Shown here: piece after piece, positions 35,849 through 43,866 of the stretch | How the letters are laid out: each line of letters begins with the position of its first letter | How positions within the stretch are numbered: position 1 is the first letter of the stretch | Source of the DNA: CAJCJE01 sp036494465 | GTDB taxonomy: Bacteria > Actinomycetota > Actinomycetes > Mycobacteriales > Pseudonocardiaceae | NCBI GenBank assembly: GCA_036494465.1 | Contig: DASXOJ010000018.1 | Location: 1 to 64,000 of the forward strand | Length of the DNA stretch: 64,000 bases | Reading direction: 5' to 3' | Position numbers and translations under genes: made by a program | Notes under the pieces: model-generated | Database searches by the model: none | What the model was told of the DNA's origin: nothing | The model's input: the letters and a program-made list of their open reading frames with translations, nothing else

Positions 35849-37438
35849 GTGACCACGTATGACGAGCACGTTCCGGTACTGATAGTCGGTGGCGGCTATG
35901 CCGGCCTGGCGTCCTCCATGTTCCTGTCCCAGCACGGCGTGCGGTCACTTCTCGTTGACCGCCACCCCGGCGTGTCCATCCAGGGCCGCGCCCGCGGCAT
36001 CAACCAGCGGACCCTGGAGATCTACCGTCCGCTCGGCCTCGAACCGGCCATCACCGAAGCGGGCAAGCCCTTCGACGACGAGGGCGGCGTCGCGCGCTGC
36101 TCCTCGCTGGCCGGCGAGTGGGAGTGGCTGTTCGACGAGGAAGCACCGCGCTTCTGGCCGGACCTCTCCGCGGGCCAGTTCGTGATGGCCGACCAGAACA
36201 CCGTCGAGCCGATCCTCATCGAGAAGGCCGTCGAACTCGGTGCCGAGCAACGCTTCCACACCCAGATGACCTCCTTCACCCAGGACCCCGACGGCGTCAC
36301 CGCGGTGATCGAGAACCGCGACAGCGGCGAGACCCGCACCGTCCGCGCCGACTACATGATCGGCGCCGACGGCCACCGCAGCCCGATCCGCGAGGAACTG
36401 GGCATCAACCGCCCTGGCCCCGGCATCACCCAGTACTGGGTGAGCATCGTGTTCGAGGCCGACCTGTCCGACGTGATCAAGAAGAAGGCGCTGTTCTGGA
36501 TCGTGCTGAGCCAGGAACTGGGCTTCGCCTCGTTCGTCACCACCGCGACGCCCGGCCGCTGGGCCGTCAGCGTCACCTACGACCCGGCCAAGGACAGCCC
36601 CGAGGCGTTCACCGACGAGCGGTGCGTCTCGATCGCGCGGACCGTGGTCGGCAAGGACGATCTCGACGTCAGCATCCTCGATGTCGGCGCCTGGGAGCAG
36701 GCCGTCGGCGTTGCCGACCACTACCGCGAGGACCGGGTGTTCCTCGCGGGCGACGCGGCACACGTGTGGCCGCCCGCCGGTGCGATGGGCGCCAACACCG
36801 GTGTGCAGGACGCGCACAACCTGGCCTGGAAGCTGGCCGCCACGGTCAACGGCTACGGCTCGGACGATCTGCTCGACGCGTACGAGGCCGAGCGCCGCCC
36901 GGTCGCGGTCGAACTGTCCCAGTTGATCATCCGCCGCCAGGAGGCCCGCTTCTCCGGTAACCCGGAGGTCAAGGACGACCTCGACGACGTGGTCGCCACG
37001 CTGGGCCAGCACTACCTGTCCACCGCGATGGTGGGCGCCGAGCACGAGCAGGTCTTCGGCCGCGAGGTCGAGCAGCACGCCCGCCCCGGTTTCCGCGCGC
37101 CGCACCTGTGGCTGGACCACAACGGCAACCGGATCGGCGTGCACGATCTGTTCCACAACTCGTTCGTGCTGCTCACCGGCAACGACGGTGCCGGGTGGGT
37201 GGAGGCGGCGACCGCGATCACGGAGAGCACCGAGATCCCGGTCCGCGGCTACCAGGTCGGCTCCGCCGAGGCGCACGCCAACCTGATCGACCTGGACAAC
37301 GAGTGGGAGAACCGTTACGAGGTCGGCACTTCCGGTGCGGTCCTGGTGCGTCCGGACGGCTACGTCGCATGGCGCAGCACCGACGCCGCCGACAAGAACG
37401 CGCTGGGCGACGCGCTGAACCAGGTGCTCGGCCGCTGA
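35849..37438 (+). CDS. Class A FAD-dependent aromatic monooxygenase C
   Basis: A 529-residue flavoprotein. I choose the GTG at 35849 (GAGGAAAG upstream), giving the N-terminus VTTYDEHVPVLIVGGG; an ATG at 35822 and a longer frame from 35777 are less likely. FAD motifs are GGGYAGLASSMFLSQHG, MIGADGHRSPIREELG and VFLAGDAAHVWPPAGAMGAN. The thioredoxin-like C-terminal domain ends GAVLVRPDGYVAWRSTD. It is most similar to monooxygenase A in layout. Hydroxylation or Baeyer-Villiger cleavage is likely. The divergent arrangement with the amidotransferase and the shared operator suggest co-control. Confidence 0.92.
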   Translation: MTTYDEHVPVLIVGGGYAGLASSMFLSQHGVRSLLVDRHPGVSIQGRARGINQRTLEIYRPLGLEPAITEAGKPFDDEGGVARCSSLAGEWEWLFDEEAPRFWPDLSAGQFVMADQNTVEPILIEKAVELGAEQRFHTQMTSFTQDPDGVTAVIENRDSGETRTVRADYMIGADGHRSPIREELGINRPGPGITQYWVSIVFEADLSDVIKKKALFWIVLSQELGFASFVTTATPGRWAVSVTYDPAKDSPEAFTDERCVSIARTVVGKDDLDVSILDVGAWEQAVGVADHYREDRVFLAGDAAHVWPPAGAMGANTGVQDAHNLAWKLAATVNGYGSDDLLDAYEAERRPVAVELSQLIIRRQEARFSGNPEVKDDLDDVVATLGQHYLSTAMVGAEHEQVFGREVEQHARPGFRAPHLWLDHNGNRIGVHDLFHNSFVLLTGNDGAGWVEAATAITESTEIPVRGYQVGSAEAHANLIDLDNEWENRYEVGTSGAVLVRPDGYVAWRSTDAADKNALGDALNQVLGR

Positions 37439-37444
37439 AAGACC

Positions 37445-37482
37445 GGTCCGGGGTGCCGCGCGCACCCGCGGCACCCCGGACC
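37445..37482. terminator. Bidirectional hairpin terminator
   Basis: GGTCCGGGGTGCCGC (37445-37459) pairs perfectly with GCGGCACCCCGGACC (37468-37482). It begins six bases after the stop of monooxygenase C and lies before the convergent NmrA-like gene. Confidence 0.92.
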
Positions 37483-37490
37483 TGCCCACC

Positions 37491-38336
37491 TCAGCCAGTC
37501 AGTTCGGTTTTGTGCTCGGCCAGCCAGTCGGTGAGTGACCGGGGTTCGCGACCGAGCAGCTCGCGCACGGTTGGCAACGGCACCCCGCCGCGCTCCGGAT
37601 CGGGGATCGCCATCTCGGTCAGCAGGCCGTCGACGAAATCCGCCGGCAGACCGGCGCCGATCATGGCTTTCCGGCCCAGTGCCGGATCGGCCTCGACGTA
37701 GTCGAGTTCCCGGCCGAGCACGGCGGAGACCGCCCGCGCCGCATCGGGCGCGGTGTAGGCGACCGGGCCGGTCAACTGGTGGGTGCCCGGGAAGCCGTTG
37801 CCGCACAGTGCAAGCGCGGCGACGGCCGCGATGTCGGCGGGGTCGATCATGGCGCGCGGGATCTCGCCGTGCGAGTGGTAGATCCGGTTCTGCGCCGCGA
37901 TCGACCAGCTCCACTGGGTCAGGTTCGACATGAACGCGGCGCAGCGCAACACAGTCAGCTCCGTGCCGGTGGCCGCGAACGCCGCCTCGGCCCGCGCGTG
38001 CGACGCGCTGTACGCGTTGGTCACCGGCGGCATCGCGGCCACGGAGGACAGCTTGACCACGCGCGAAACCCGTTGGCGGGCAACGTGTTCGGCGACGGTC
38101 AGGTCGTGGGTGAGCGCGGCTGGCCCGGAGGAGAGCATGAAGACGCCATCCGCACCGGCCAGCGCGGGCTCGACGGACGCGGAGTCGGTCAGGTCGCCGA
38201 CCGCGATCTCCACGCCGGGACCGAACCCGGCCCGCGCCGGGTCTCGCGCGAACGCGCGCACCTTCTCCCCGCGCGCCACCAACTCCGCCACCACGAGCCT
38301 GCCGACCGTGCCGGTCGCGCCGAACACCGTGAACAT
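37491..38336 (-). CDS. NmrA-like NAD(P)-binding oxidoreductase
   Basis: A 281-residue atypical/extended SDR starting at the ATG at 38336. The cofactor motif is FTVFGATGTVGRLVVAELVA (2-21); ARDPARAGF follows the second strand, and SSVAAMPPVTNAYSASHARA sits where the active site would be. The C-terminal part, LTDWLAEHKTELTG, matches NmrA/QOR2-type proteins. Members are NAD(P)H quinone reductases or redox sensors. It follows the FAD monooxygenase D gene by 16 bp. Quinone reduction of the polyketide is plausible; a sensor role cannot be excluded. Confidence 0.87.
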   Translation of the reverse strand: MFTVFGATGTVGRLVVAELVARGEKVRAFARDPARAGFGPGVEIAVGDLTDSASVEPALAGADGVFMLSSGPAALTHDLTVAEHVARQRVSRVVKLSSVAAMPPVTNAYSASHARAEAAFAATGTELTVLRCAAFMSNLTQWSWSIAAQNRIYHSHGEIPRAMIDPADIAAVAALALCGNGFPGTHQLTGPVAYTAPDAARAVSAVLGRELDYVEADPALGRKAMIGAGLPADFVDGLLTEMAIPDPERGGVPLPTVRELLGREPRSLTDWLAEHKTELTG

Positions 38337-38352
38337 CGTGCGTCCTCCTCGG

Positions 38353-39525
38353 TCAGACCGTTGTGAGCACCGGGGGCTGCCATTCGCCCAACCGGGCGAT
38401 GCCCGCCTCGTTGGCCTTGGGGGAGCGCATCCGCATCCGGATGTTGCGCACCAGTACCCGCAGCCGTCGTTCGTCCAGTTTGAACTCACCCATCTGCCGG
38501 GACGCCGCCACGATCATCCTGGTGCGCGGCTGGCGCTGCTCGTCGTACTCCGCGAGCGCGTCGGGAATGTCCCGGTCGGCGGCCATGATCGCGGTGAGCA
38601 CCACCGCGTCCTCGAACGCCTGGCAGGCGCCCTGGCCCAGATCGGAGGTCATCGCGTGCGCGGCGTCGCCGAGCAGCACCGTGCGTCCCCTGACGTAGCT
38701 CGCGACCGGCGTGGCCAGTTCGGAAACGTCGTGATACAGCACGGATTCCGGGGGAGTGGCGGCCAGCAGCGCGGGAATGGGCCGGTGCCAGCGGCCGAAC
38801 CTGCGCAGCACCTCGGCGTGGTTGTCCACGAACCGCAGGCCGGGCCGGGTGTTCACCACCGCGTACCAGTACACCCGGTCGCCGGTGAGCGGCATCCGCC
38901 CGAACTCACGGCCATGCCCCCAGGTCGAACCGCCGGGCTCGGGATCGCGGACGTCCAGCGCGATCCCCCGGAACACGCTGTGCCCGCTGTAGGTCGGCGC
39001 GGGCACCTCCGGCCAGAGCGCGCGCCGGACCTTGCTGTTCATGCCGTCCGCCGCCACCACCAGATCCGCCGTCAGGCTCTCCTGCCCGAACACCACCTCG
39101 GCGGACGAACCGTGGTCGAGCACGGTGCTCGCCTCACACCCGGTGCGCACGGTCACGCCGGTCATGGCGTCGACCAGGATCCCGTGCAGCGCGGGCCGGG
39201 GCAGCACGATCGTGTGCAACTGCCTGCTGCGCACGAACTCCGGGTCGGCAGGCCGGGCCAGCCGGATACCGCTGGGCAGCCGGGTGCCCTCACCGCCGGG
39301 CGCCATGGTCGCCGCCGCGTCGCTGACCGCGTCGCCGACACCGAGCCACTCGACGCAGCGCCGCGCGTTGGTGAGCAACGACATCCCGGCGCCGGTCTCG
39401 CGCAGGGCATTGCCCCGCTCCAGCACCGTGACCTGCCAACCGGTCCGGCTGAGTCCGACAGCGGCGGCGACACCACAGATCCCGCCGCCGATCACCACGG
39501 CACGACGACCCGACATTCCGGTCAC
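38353..39525 (-). CDS. FAD-dependent monooxygenase D (salicylate-hydroxylase-like)
   Basis: A 390-residue protein starting at the GTG at 39525 (AAGGG eight bases upstream); the ATG at 39516 and a longer frame to 39582, which overlaps the previous gene, are alternatives. FAD motifs are VVIGGGICGVAAAVGLSRTG and TVLLGDAAHAMTSDLGQGAC followed by QAFEDAVVL, the pattern of the 3-hydroxybenzoate 6-hydroxylase / zeaxanthin-epoxidase-like branch. It lacks a thioredoxin-like tail. It probably hydroxylates or epoxidises a ring. It sits between the NmrA-like gene and the TenA-like copy 2 gene on the same strand. Confidence 0.9.
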   Translation of the reverse strand: MTGMSGRRAVVIGGGICGVAAAVGLSRTGWQVTVLERGNALRETGAGMSLLTNARRCVEWLGVGDAVSDAAATMAPGGEGTRLPSGIRLARPADPEFVRSRQLHTIVLPRPALHGILVDAMTGVTVRTGCEASTVLDHGSSAEVVFGQESLTADLVVAADGMNSKVRRALWPEVPAPTYSGHSVFRGIALDVRDPEPGGSTWGHGREFGRMPLTGDRVYWYAVVNTRPGLRFVDNHAEVLRRFGRWHRPIPALLAATPPESVLYHDVSELATPVASYVRGRTVLLGDAAHAMTSDLGQGACQAFEDAVVLTAIMAADRDIPDALAEYDEQRQPRTRMIVAASRQMGEFKLDERRLRVLVRNIRMRMRSPKANEAGIARLGEWQPPVLTTV

Positions 39526-39538
39526 CCTGATTCCCTTC

Positions 39539-40198
39539 TCAGACAGCAGCTTGCCAACCGGCTTCGGCGAACGCGAGTTCATGACGGGCGGCGAAACCGA
39601 AGTGCGCGGCCAGCACCGACGACTGCGCCGCCGACCAGACTGGGTCCAGTTCGTCGACGACGCCGAGCATCGAGTCCAGCACCTGCCAGACGATCGGCGG
39701 CGGCCGGTAGATCGCGATCCACGGCTGGTAGGCAGACGCGGGACCGGCCTTGGCCAGCAGCGCGTCGCACACTTCGAGGTGGAACCACAGGAACGGCAGT
39801 ACCGCGCCGAGCGACGCGGCCAGTCCGTTCGCGGCGGCGGCCCGGCCGAACGAGCAGTAGGCGATCGTGGTCGGATCGGCCGCGGCGTGTTCGGATGGCG
39901 CCGCGATGCCCAGTTCCCTGGCGATATCGGCGAGTTGGCCGCGCAGCCGAGGCGCCGATTCGATGGTGGCGAACGCGCATTCGGCCAGTAGCGTGGTGTG
40001 CCGGTCCTCGGTGGCGTGCGCCGCCGCCGCGGCGAAGAGCCTGCCGAAGGTGGGCAGCAGGTGATTGGTGTCCTGTTCGACGAAGTGCGTCAGCGCCGCG
40101 CCCGGCAGGGTGCCGTCCGTCAGGCCGGTCCAGTACGGATGGGTGATCACCTTCGCCAGTACCGGCGCGGCCAGGCCGCGCAACTGATCGCCGCGCAT
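39539..40198 (-). CDS. TenA-like protein without catalytic cysteine, copy 2
   Basis: A 219-residue TenA-fold protein starting at the ATG at 40198 (AGAGGA upstream). It keeps PYWTGLTDGTLPGAALTHF, the QD aspartate (Asp43), the Tyr in AYCSFG and the Glu region ARHELAFAEAGW. The thiaminase cysteine is replaced by Phe136 in GAVLPFLWFHLEV. Like copy 1 it cannot be a standard thiaminase II. It lies 168 bp from, and divergent to, P450 3, just as copy 1 adjoins P450 2. The repeated link to a P450 suggests a shared, unknown role in oxidation steps. Confidence 0.88.
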   Translation of the reverse strand: MRGDQLRGLAAPVLAKVITHPYWTGLTDGTLPGAALTHFVEQDTNHLLPTFGRLFAAAAAHATEDRHTTLLAECAFATIESAPRLRGQLADIARELGIAAPSEHAAADPTTIAYCSFGRAAAANGLAASLGAVLPFLWFHLEVCDALLAKAGPASAYQPWIAIYRPPPIVWQVLDSMLGVVDELDPVWSAAQSSVLAAHFGFAARHELAFAEAGWQAAV

Positions 40199-40235
40199 CG
40201 CACATCCTCTGCCGGGGTTGTGGTTGGCCCGACTC

Positions 40236-40263
40236 TCGACGAAGTGGCTCGAACCCCGGTCGA
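40236..40263. promoter_or_regulatory. TCGA direct repeats in the divergent TenA2/P450 3 promoter, possible SARP box
   Basis: TCGA occurs at 40236-40239, 40249-40252 and 40260-40263, in the contexts TCTCGAC, GCTCGAA and GGTCGAG. The last two are spaced exactly 11 bp apart, which is the helical repeat used by SARP regulators on TCGAGXX-type sites. They lie between the divergent TenA-like and P450 3 genes. This is pattern evidence only. Confidence 0.4.
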
Positions 40264-40365
40264 GATCGGGTAGGACCGCCGTTGACGTGGACCGATCCTC
40301 AAGCGGTGCGCGAGCACCACACTCCACTTTTGTTCCAGCGATCCAGCATTCGGAGGAGTACCGCC

Positions 40366-41580
40366 GTGACCGAACCCCTGCCCGACCCGATGACGTTGCC
40401 GGTACGACGTGGTTGCCCGTTCGATCCGCCCGAGGAGTACGGCAGGCTGCGCGCGGAGCGCCCGATCAGCAGGCTGCGGCTGCCCGGCGGCCGGCTCGGC
40501 TGGCTGGTGACGCGCTACCAGGACGCGCGCGCGACGTTGGCCGACCCGAAGTTCACCCCGCCGCTGATGCAGATCGCGCCGGTCGAGGAGTTCGCGTTCA
40601 ACGAGGCGGAAATCGCCGAGTTGGAGATCCCGCCCGGCACGTTCTCCGCGCTGGACCCGCCCGAGCAGACCCGCTACCGCAGGCTGGTCGCGCAGCACTT
40701 CACCGTGAAGCACATGCGTGAGTTGACGCCGAGGATCGAGCAGATCGTGGCCGAGCTGCTGGACGACATCGAGCGCGGCGGGCCGCCCGCGGATCTGGTG
40801 TCCGGGTTCGCGTTGCCCATCCCCGGCAGGGTGATCTCCGAACTGCTCGGCGTGCCGGTCGGGCAGCGCGACGAGTTCCAGCACCAGACCTCGGCGATGC
40901 TGTCCTGGGTCTCGGACGGCACGGAGATCCGTGAAGCGCGCGAGACGATCTACAAGAGCCTCGGTGAACTGGTCGCGGCCAAGCGCCGCGCGCCGGGCCA
41001 GGACGTGCTGTCCGGCCTCGTCCATTCGGACAACTCCCTGACCGACGAGGAAGTCGTCAACATGGGGGTGCTGCTGCTCATCGCCGGTCTGGAGACCACC
41101 GCGAACATGCTCGGTCTCGGCGCGTTCGCGCTGCTCGAACATCCCGAACAGCTCGACGCGCTGCGCGCCGGTCCTGAGCTGCTCGACCAGGCGGTCGAGG
41201 AGCTGTTGCGCTACCTGACCATTGTCCAATTCGGACTGACCCGCACCGCGCGCGAGGCCACCGTGGTGGCGGGCCAGCCGATCGCGGCGGGTGAGACGGT
41301 GATCGTGTCGCTGGCAGCAGGCAACCGGGACGCCGAGGTGTTCGCGGAGCCGGACCGGTTGGACATCACCCGACGGCGCGAGCAGCACCTCGCCTTCGGC
41401 TATGGCGTGCACCAGTGTCTCGGCGCGCAACTGGCCAGGGTCGAGATGCGTATCGGGTTCCGCGCGCTGTTCCAGCGGTTCCCGACGCTGCGGCTGGCCG
41501 TGCCCGCCGCCGAGGTGTCGCTTGGCGAGGACATGGTGTTCTACGGCGCGCACTCGTTGCCGGTCACCTGGGACAGTTGA
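40366..41580 (+). CDS. Cytochrome P450 3
   Basis: A 404-residue P450 starting at the GTG at 40366, with CGGAGGAG upstream; a frame from 40282 exists. Landmarks are LLIAGLETTANMLG (complete AGxET I-helix), EELLRYL (ExxR) and AFGYGVHQCLGAQLARVEM with the heme cysteine. The overall sequence, with the DPPEQTRYRRLVAQHFT C-helix region, is of the CYP105-like actinomycete type. It is divergent from the TenA-like copy 2 gene. It probably hydroxylates or closes an oxygen bridge; electron supply must come via the ferredoxin encoded near 54 kb or a housekeeping one. Confidence 0.93.
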   Translation: MTEPLPDPMTLPVRRGCPFDPPEEYGRLRAERPISRLRLPGGRLGWLVTRYQDARATLADPKFTPPLMQIAPVEEFAFNEAEIAELEIPPGTFSALDPPEQTRYRRLVAQHFTVKHMRELTPRIEQIVAELLDDIERGGPPADLVSGFALPIPGRVISELLGVPVGQRDEFQHQTSAMLSWVSDGTEIREARETIYKSLGELVAAKRRAPGQDVLSGLVHSDNSLTDEEVVNMGVLLLIAGLETTANMLGLGAFALLEHPEQLDALRAGPELLDQAVEELLRYLTIVQFGLTRTAREATVVAGQPIAAGETVIVSLAAGNRDAEVFAEPDRLDITRRREQHLAFGYGVHQCLGAQLARVEMRIGFRALFQRFPTLRLAVPAAEVSLGEDMVFYGAHSLPVTWDS

Positions 41581-41624
41581 CCGGACTTCGGACAAAGCCG
41601 CAGGTCGAGACCATTATCTTCGCG

Positions 41625-41675
41625 ACTAGCCTTAATAGGACTAGCTGTGCTATGGTCAATCCGAAATCAACTAGC
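41625..41675. promoter_or_regulatory. ACTAGC repeats upstream of monooxygenase E operon
   Basis: ACTAGC occurs at 41625-41630, 41640-41645 and 41670-41675, that is at 15- and 30-bp spacing, in an AT-rich segment between P450 3 and monooxygenase E. GACCAT (41609) and ATGGTC (41652) flank the first two as an inverted repeat. It is probably the operator/promoter of the plus-strand operon starting at 41717; the binding protein is unknown. Confidence 0.45.
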
Positions 41676-41716
41676 GGCTCGGTGCCGCGGCCAGCTTCTC
41701 GACAAGGGGTTCTGTC

Positions 41717-43069
41717 ATGGGGAACGATCCGCTCCACGTGATCATCATCGGTGCGGGCACCGGGGGTATGTGCCTGGCGCACGGCCTGAAGCGGGCCGGC
41801 ATCCGCGTCGACGTCTACGAACGCGACCGCGAGCGGGCCCACCCGCTCCAGGGTTTCCGGGTCGGTATCGGCCCGGACGGCAGCCGTGCACTGCACGACT
41901 GCCTGTCGCCGGAACTGTTCGAGATCTTCCGAGCCACCTGCGCGATCCCGATGCGCAGGGTGAACTTCTTCACCGAGAAGCTCAAGGAAGTTCTCTGGAT
42001 GCCCGGCCCGGAGCAGGTCGACCCGGTCAACAGCGAGAAGTCCGTCAGCCGGATGACGCTGCGCCAGGTGCTGCTCACCGACATGGACGACGTGGTGCAC
42101 TTCGACAAGAAGTTCACGCACTACACCGACAACGCGGACGGCACGGTCACCGCGCACTTCGAGGACGGCACCAGCGCCACCGGTGACGTGCTGGTCGGCG
42201 CGGACGGCACCCGGTCCAAGGTGCGCGAGCAGTACCTGCCGCACGCCAAGATCAAGGACGCCGGCGTGCTGTCCATCGGCGCCAAGGTGCCGCTGACCGA
42301 CCGGGTCCGCGAGATCCTGCCGCCGGAGATGCTGGAAGGCTCGTCGTTCTTCTTCGCCCCCAAGGGCATGTTCGCGATCATCCACCTGATGGAGTTCAAC
42401 TGGGATCGCGACGCCAAGCTGAAGAACAACATCGGCGGCAACCAGGCGGAACTGATCGCCAAGTGGCCCGGGCTGATGTTCGACAACACCCGCGACCACC
42501 TCACCTGGGGCCTGGCCATCGCCACGGACAAGGCGCCGGCCAAGATGGCGCAGGCGCGCGGCAGGGAACTGGTCGAGGTCGCCAAGGAGATCACGCCGAC
42601 CTGGTCGCCGGTGCTGCACAAGCTGTTCGACGAGACCCCCGCCGACGCGATCTTCCTGATCAACATCGCGACCTCTGAGCCGATCCCGCAGTGGGAGACC
42701 ACCAATGTCACGCTGATCGGCGACGCGATCCACACCATGACCCCCGGTCAGGGTGTCGGCGCGAACACCGCGCTGCGCGACGCACGACTGCTCTGCAAGA
42801 AGCTGGTCGAGCACCGCGACGGCAAGATCAAGCTGCTGGACGGTATCCAGGAGTACGAGACCAAGATGGTCGACTACGGCTTCAAGGCGGTCAAGGAGTC
42901 GCTCAAGCAGTTCGGCAGCGACAACCCGATGGAGAAGCCGGTGCTGGGCAGGCTGATGCTCGGCTTCATGCGCACCACCATGCGGCTGACCAACGTGATT
43001 CCGCCGATGAAGAAGAAGATGGCGTCCTCGATGTCCACGGGACGTGGCGCCAACCGGGTCGAAGACTGA
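41717..43069 (+). CDS. FAD-dependent monooxygenase E
   Basis: A 450-residue class A flavoprotein without a thioredoxin-like tail. Motifs are HVIIIGAGTGGMCLAHGLKR (7-26), VLVGADGTRSKVREQYL and LIGDAIHTMTPGQGVGANTA followed by LRDARLL. The last 50 residues are basic and Met-rich (MRLTNVIPPMKKKM), unusual for the family. It resembles monooxygenase B and is first in a plus-strand string with an SDR, an MFS exporter and a methyltransferase. The reaction on the polyketide is inferred from context. Confidence 0.9.
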   Translation: MGNDPLHVIIIGAGTGGMCLAHGLKRAGIRVDVYERDRERAHPLQGFRVGIGPDGSRALHDCLSPELFEIFRATCAIPMRRVNFFTEKLKEVLWMPGPEQVDPVNSEKSVSRMTLRQVLLTDMDDVVHFDKKFTHYTDNADGTVTAHFEDGTSATGDVLVGADGTRSKVREQYLPHAKIKDAGVLSIGAKVPLTDRVREILPPEMLEGSSFFFAPKGMFAIIHLMEFNWDRDAKLKNNIGGNQAELIAKWPGLMFDNTRDHLTWGLAIATDKAPAKMAQARGRELVEVAKEITPTWSPVLHKLFDETPADAIFLINIATSEPIPQWETTNVTLIGDAIHTMTPGQGVGANTALRDARLLCKKLVEHRDGKIKLLDGIQEYETKMVDYGFKAVKESLKQFGSDNPMEKPVLGRLMLGFMRTTMRLTNVIPPMKKKMASSMSTGRGANRVED

Positions 43070-43108
43070 CCGTCTACATAGTACTCACTGCTGGGGAGTT
43101 AGTAAGTC

Positions 43109-43864
43109 ATGGACCTGGGGCTGAAGGACAAGCGCGTGCTTGTCACCGGCGCGACGCGCGGCATCGGCCGCGCGACCGCGCGCGCCTTCGCTGAAGAGGG
43201 CGCACACGTCGCCATCACCTACCACTCGGCCAAGGACCAGGCCGACAAGATCGTCGAAGAGGAACTCGGCGGCACCGAGCGCGCCTGCGCCGTGCACTAC
43301 GAACTGGGCAGCCGCGAGGTCATCGAGCAGGCGGTTGCCAACGTCGAGCAGCGTTGGGGCGGCATCGATGTCGTCGTCGCGAACGCTCAGTCCTGGGTGT
43401 GGATCGACCCGGGCGGGCTGGCACACTTCGAGGAATCCGATCTGGAGCAGTGGATGCCGCTGCTGCGGGAGAACGTGGAAGGTCACCTGATGACCATCCG
43501 CGCCGCCATGTCCGGGATGCGCGAACGCGGCTGGGGCCGGGTCGCGCTGCTGTCCTCGGTCACCGCCCAGCACGGCATGTTCGGCTCGGAGTTCTACAGC
43601 GCGGCCAAGTCCGCCCTGCACGGTTTCGTGCGCGGTCTGATGTGGACGCGCGACGGCATCATGGCCAACGTGGTCGCCCCGGGCGGCACCTTGACCGAGA
43701 GCCTGGAGAACGTCGACCCCGAGCTGATCAAGAAGGGCACCGAGGAGACGCCGAGCGGTCGCCTGAGCACGCCCGAGGACGTGGCCCGGCTGATCGTGTT
43801 CCTGTGCTCGGAAGCCAATGGCAACGTCAACGGCGAGGTCATCCACACCGCTGGCGGACGCTGA
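43109..43864 (+). CDS. SDR family oxidoreductase
   Basis: A 251-residue SDR starting MDLGLKDKRVLVTGATRGIG. The usual NNAG motif is replaced by VVVANAQSW, while Ser and Tyr/Lys remain (LLSSVTAQHG and FYSAAKSALHGF). The C-terminus, VNGEVIHTAGGR, lacks the common GG-hydrophobic ending. It lies between monooxygenase E and an MFS gene in one operon. It probably reduces or oxidises a polyketide oxygen; the altered NNAG loop may change substrate or cofactor handling. Confidence 0.87.
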   Translation: MDLGLKDKRVLVTGATRGIGRATARAFAEEGAHVAITYHSAKDQADKIVEEELGGTERACAVHYELGSREVIEQAVANVEQRWGGIDVVVANAQSWVWIDPGGLAHFEESDLEQWMPLLRENVEGHLMTIRAAMSGMRERGWGRVALLSSVTAQHGMFGSEFYSAAKSALHGFVRGLMWTRDGIMANVVAPGGTLTESLENVDPELIKKGTEETPSGRLSTPEDVARLIVFLCSEANGNVNGEVIHTAGGR

Positions 43865-43866
43865 CC

